Positions 5,626 through 6,600 of a stretch of DNA of 6,600 nucleotides are shown here, one piece after another. Numbering within the stretch: position 1 is the first letter of the stretch; every line of letters begins with the position of its first letter. The notes under the pieces were generated by a model. It was not told the origin of the DNA, did not search any database, and saw nothing but the letters and a program-made list of their open reading frames with translations. The stretch covers positions 1 to 6,600 of the forward strand of contig JAGLSF010000113.1 in NCBI GenBank assembly GCA_023136305.1. The letters run 5' to 3'. This DNA is from Spirochaetota bacterium (GTDB lineage Bacteria > Spirochaetota > B62-G9 > DRHN01). The position numbers and the translations under genes were made by a program.

Positions 5626-6183
5626 ATGTCAACGAGCGCGGAGCAGCTTCATCAGGGAAAAATCAACATGGAGCCGAAGAAGGGCTCAGATGTAAGGCTA
5701 TTCATCGATCTCGACGTCTGCAGTACGGGAGAGTGTAAGGAGTGCGAGATACAGTGCAGCTACTTCTACCATCCTGCCAACAACGGGGTTGTTTCCATAG
5801 CAGAGCTTGCTACCTATTTTCTTGTCTGCCGCAGATGCGAGGACCCGCACTGTGTTGCCGCATGCCCGGTCGAGGCACTGGAGCAGCAGACCGAAAAGGA
5901 CAAGCTGCTTATCAGGCACAATATGCGTTGCATCAGCTGCAAGTCCTGCTCCCTTGCATGTCCCTATGGGACTATTTACCCGGAAAACGTTCCCTATATA
6001 ATACATGTGTGCGATTTTTGTCTCGATCGACGCAATCAGAAGAACGACCCGCTCTGTGTGAAGACATGCTCGTACGATGCGCTGAGCCTGAAAAGCGCTG
6101 ATGAGGTGTTGCCCGAAAACACCTTCTATGTGGGTGATCACCTCATCGTTCATTCCACACACTGGGAAAGAGAGAAGGCGTAA
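5626..6183 (+). CDS. HycB/HydN/CooF-type ferredoxin with four cysteine groups
   Basis: A 185-residue soluble protein with 16 cysteines in four groups and none elsewhere: C32/37/40/44, C68/71/76/80, C102/105/108/112 and C129/132/144/148. The second and third read CRRCEDPHCVAACP and CISCKSCSLACP. This is the arrangement of 4x[4Fe-4S] electron-transfer proteins such as HycB and CooF, which link a soluble oxidoreductase to a membrane-bound partner. The first group has spacing C-x4-C-x2-C-x3-C, two residues longer than the usual C-x2-C. The last has an 11-residue gap between its second and third cysteines, common in this family. The first 20 residues are polar with no export signal, so a cytoplasmic location is expected. 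It lies 11 bp after the flavoprotein and overlaps the NuoH-like start by one base (TAATG), so it probably bridges the HydB/HydG module and the membrane arm. Confidence 0.9.
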   Translation: MSTSAEQLHQGKINMEPKKGSDVRLFIDLDVCSTGECKECEIQCSYFYHPANNGVVSIAELATYFLVCRRCEDPHCVAACPVEALEQQTEKDKLLIRHNMRCISCKSCSLACPYGTIYPENVPYIIHVCDFCLDRRNQKNDPLCVKTCSYDALSLKSADEVLPENTFYVGDHLIVHSTHWEREKA

Positions 6184-6600
6184 TGTATATTGTGAATCTC
6201 GTTCTATACGGCGTTATTCTCACCGCATTTATCGGACTGGTCGCGAGCTGGATCGACCGCAAGGTAACAGCCCGAATTCAATACCGTGTGGGACCTCCTT
6301 TTCTGCAGCCCTTTCGGGATATAATGAAGCTTCTCGGAAAGGAGACGTTGATACCTGCCGGGTCCTCGAAGGGAGTATTCATACTCGCTCCCATGATCGG
6401 TTTCGCATCCGTGGCGATGGCTTCCACCATTCTATGGGTAAACAGCAGCGCGTCCCAGAGCGGCTTTCTCGGGGACATACTCGTTGTTATCTATCTGCTC
6501 GCCATACCATCGATCTGCATCATGCTCGGTGGGTTTGCCTCTGGAAATCCCCTGGCCCGTGTCGGTGCCTCCCGTGAGATGAAACTTTTATTGAGCTATG
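6183..6600 (+). CDS. MbhM/EchB/HycD-type (NuoH-like) membrane subunit, partial (C-terminus beyond window)
   Basis: The first 139 codons are present and open to the right edge. My translation begins MYIVNLVLYGVILTAFIGLV, then WIDRKVTARIQYRVGPP (24-40), QPFRDIMKLLGKETLIP (43-59) and GGFASGNPLARVGASREMK (115-133). These are signatures of the NuoH/complex I subunit 1 superfamily. DRKVTARIQ-RVGPP together with DIMKLLGKE and GASREMK resembles hydrogenase-type members (MbhM, EchB, HycD) more than respiratory NuoH. At least three membrane helices are visible (about 3-23, 67-87 and 96-116). NuoH-type proteins anchor the peripheral arm and link it to the ion pumps. The ATG shares its A with the preceding TAA, with GAGAAGG just upstream, so translation is coupled. 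Catalytic large and small subunits would be expected further right. Confidence 0.92.
   Translation, partial: MYIVNLVLYGVILTAFIGLVASWIDRKVTARIQYRVGPPFLQPFRDIMKLLGKETLIPAGSSKGVFILAPMIGFASVAMASTILWVNSSASQSGFLGDILVVIYLLAIPSICIMLGGFASGNPLARVGASREMKLLLSY

Overview
The window looks like anaerobic bacterial chromosome. It has bacterial sigma70-type promoters, Shine-Dalgarno sites, tightly packed operons and low-potential iron-sulfur electron carriers. A syntrophic or sulfate-reducing Desulfobacterota-like host is my guess from gene content, not something the sequence proves. The whole window is two divergent operons that appear to encode parts of one Mrp-linked, ion-translocating oxidoreductase of the group 4 [NiFe]-hydrogenase/complex I superfamily. 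Both operons run off the window.

Left part (1-3038, minus strand, read right to left): a 614-residue NuoL/MrpA/MrpD-like antiporter subunit (1194-3038), a fused MbhD-MbhE protein (611-1135), an MrpB/MnhB/MbhF-type subunit (170-607), and the start of an MrpC/MnhC/NuoK-type subunit (1-173). The order matches the Mrp and Mbh antiporter modules. The first two genes together look like an MrpA split in two.

Middle (3039-3717): a 679-bp divergent control region without a convincing gene. Its centre is an inverted repeat with 16-bp perfect arms. Each arm carries a perfect TTGACA, and each TTGACA lies 17 bp from a near-consensus -10, one facing each operon. Both predicted transcripts have leaders of about 285-295 nt. 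Next to each first gene is an 18-bp sequence of the form TTGTTAA-N4-TTAACAA, the pattern bound by the NADH/NAD+ sensor Rex.

Right part (3718-6600, plus strand): a HydB/AsrA-type multi-cluster iron-sulfur subunit, a HydG/AsrB-type FAD/NAD(P)-binding reductase with a [2Fe-2S] tail, a HycB/HydN-type ferredoxin with 16 cysteines in four groups, and the start of an MbhM/EchB/NuoH-type membrane subunit. Junctions overlap or are 11 bp apart, so this is one transcription unit.

Working model (inference): electrons move between NAD(P)H and iron-sulfur carriers through the HydB/HydG pair and the ferredoxin to a NuoH-anchored peripheral arm. The energy is coupled to proton or sodium movement through the Mrp-like proteins of the left operon. 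The catalytic large and small subunits are not in this window, so hydrogenase versus ferredoxin:NAD(P)+ oxidoreductase cannot be decided here.
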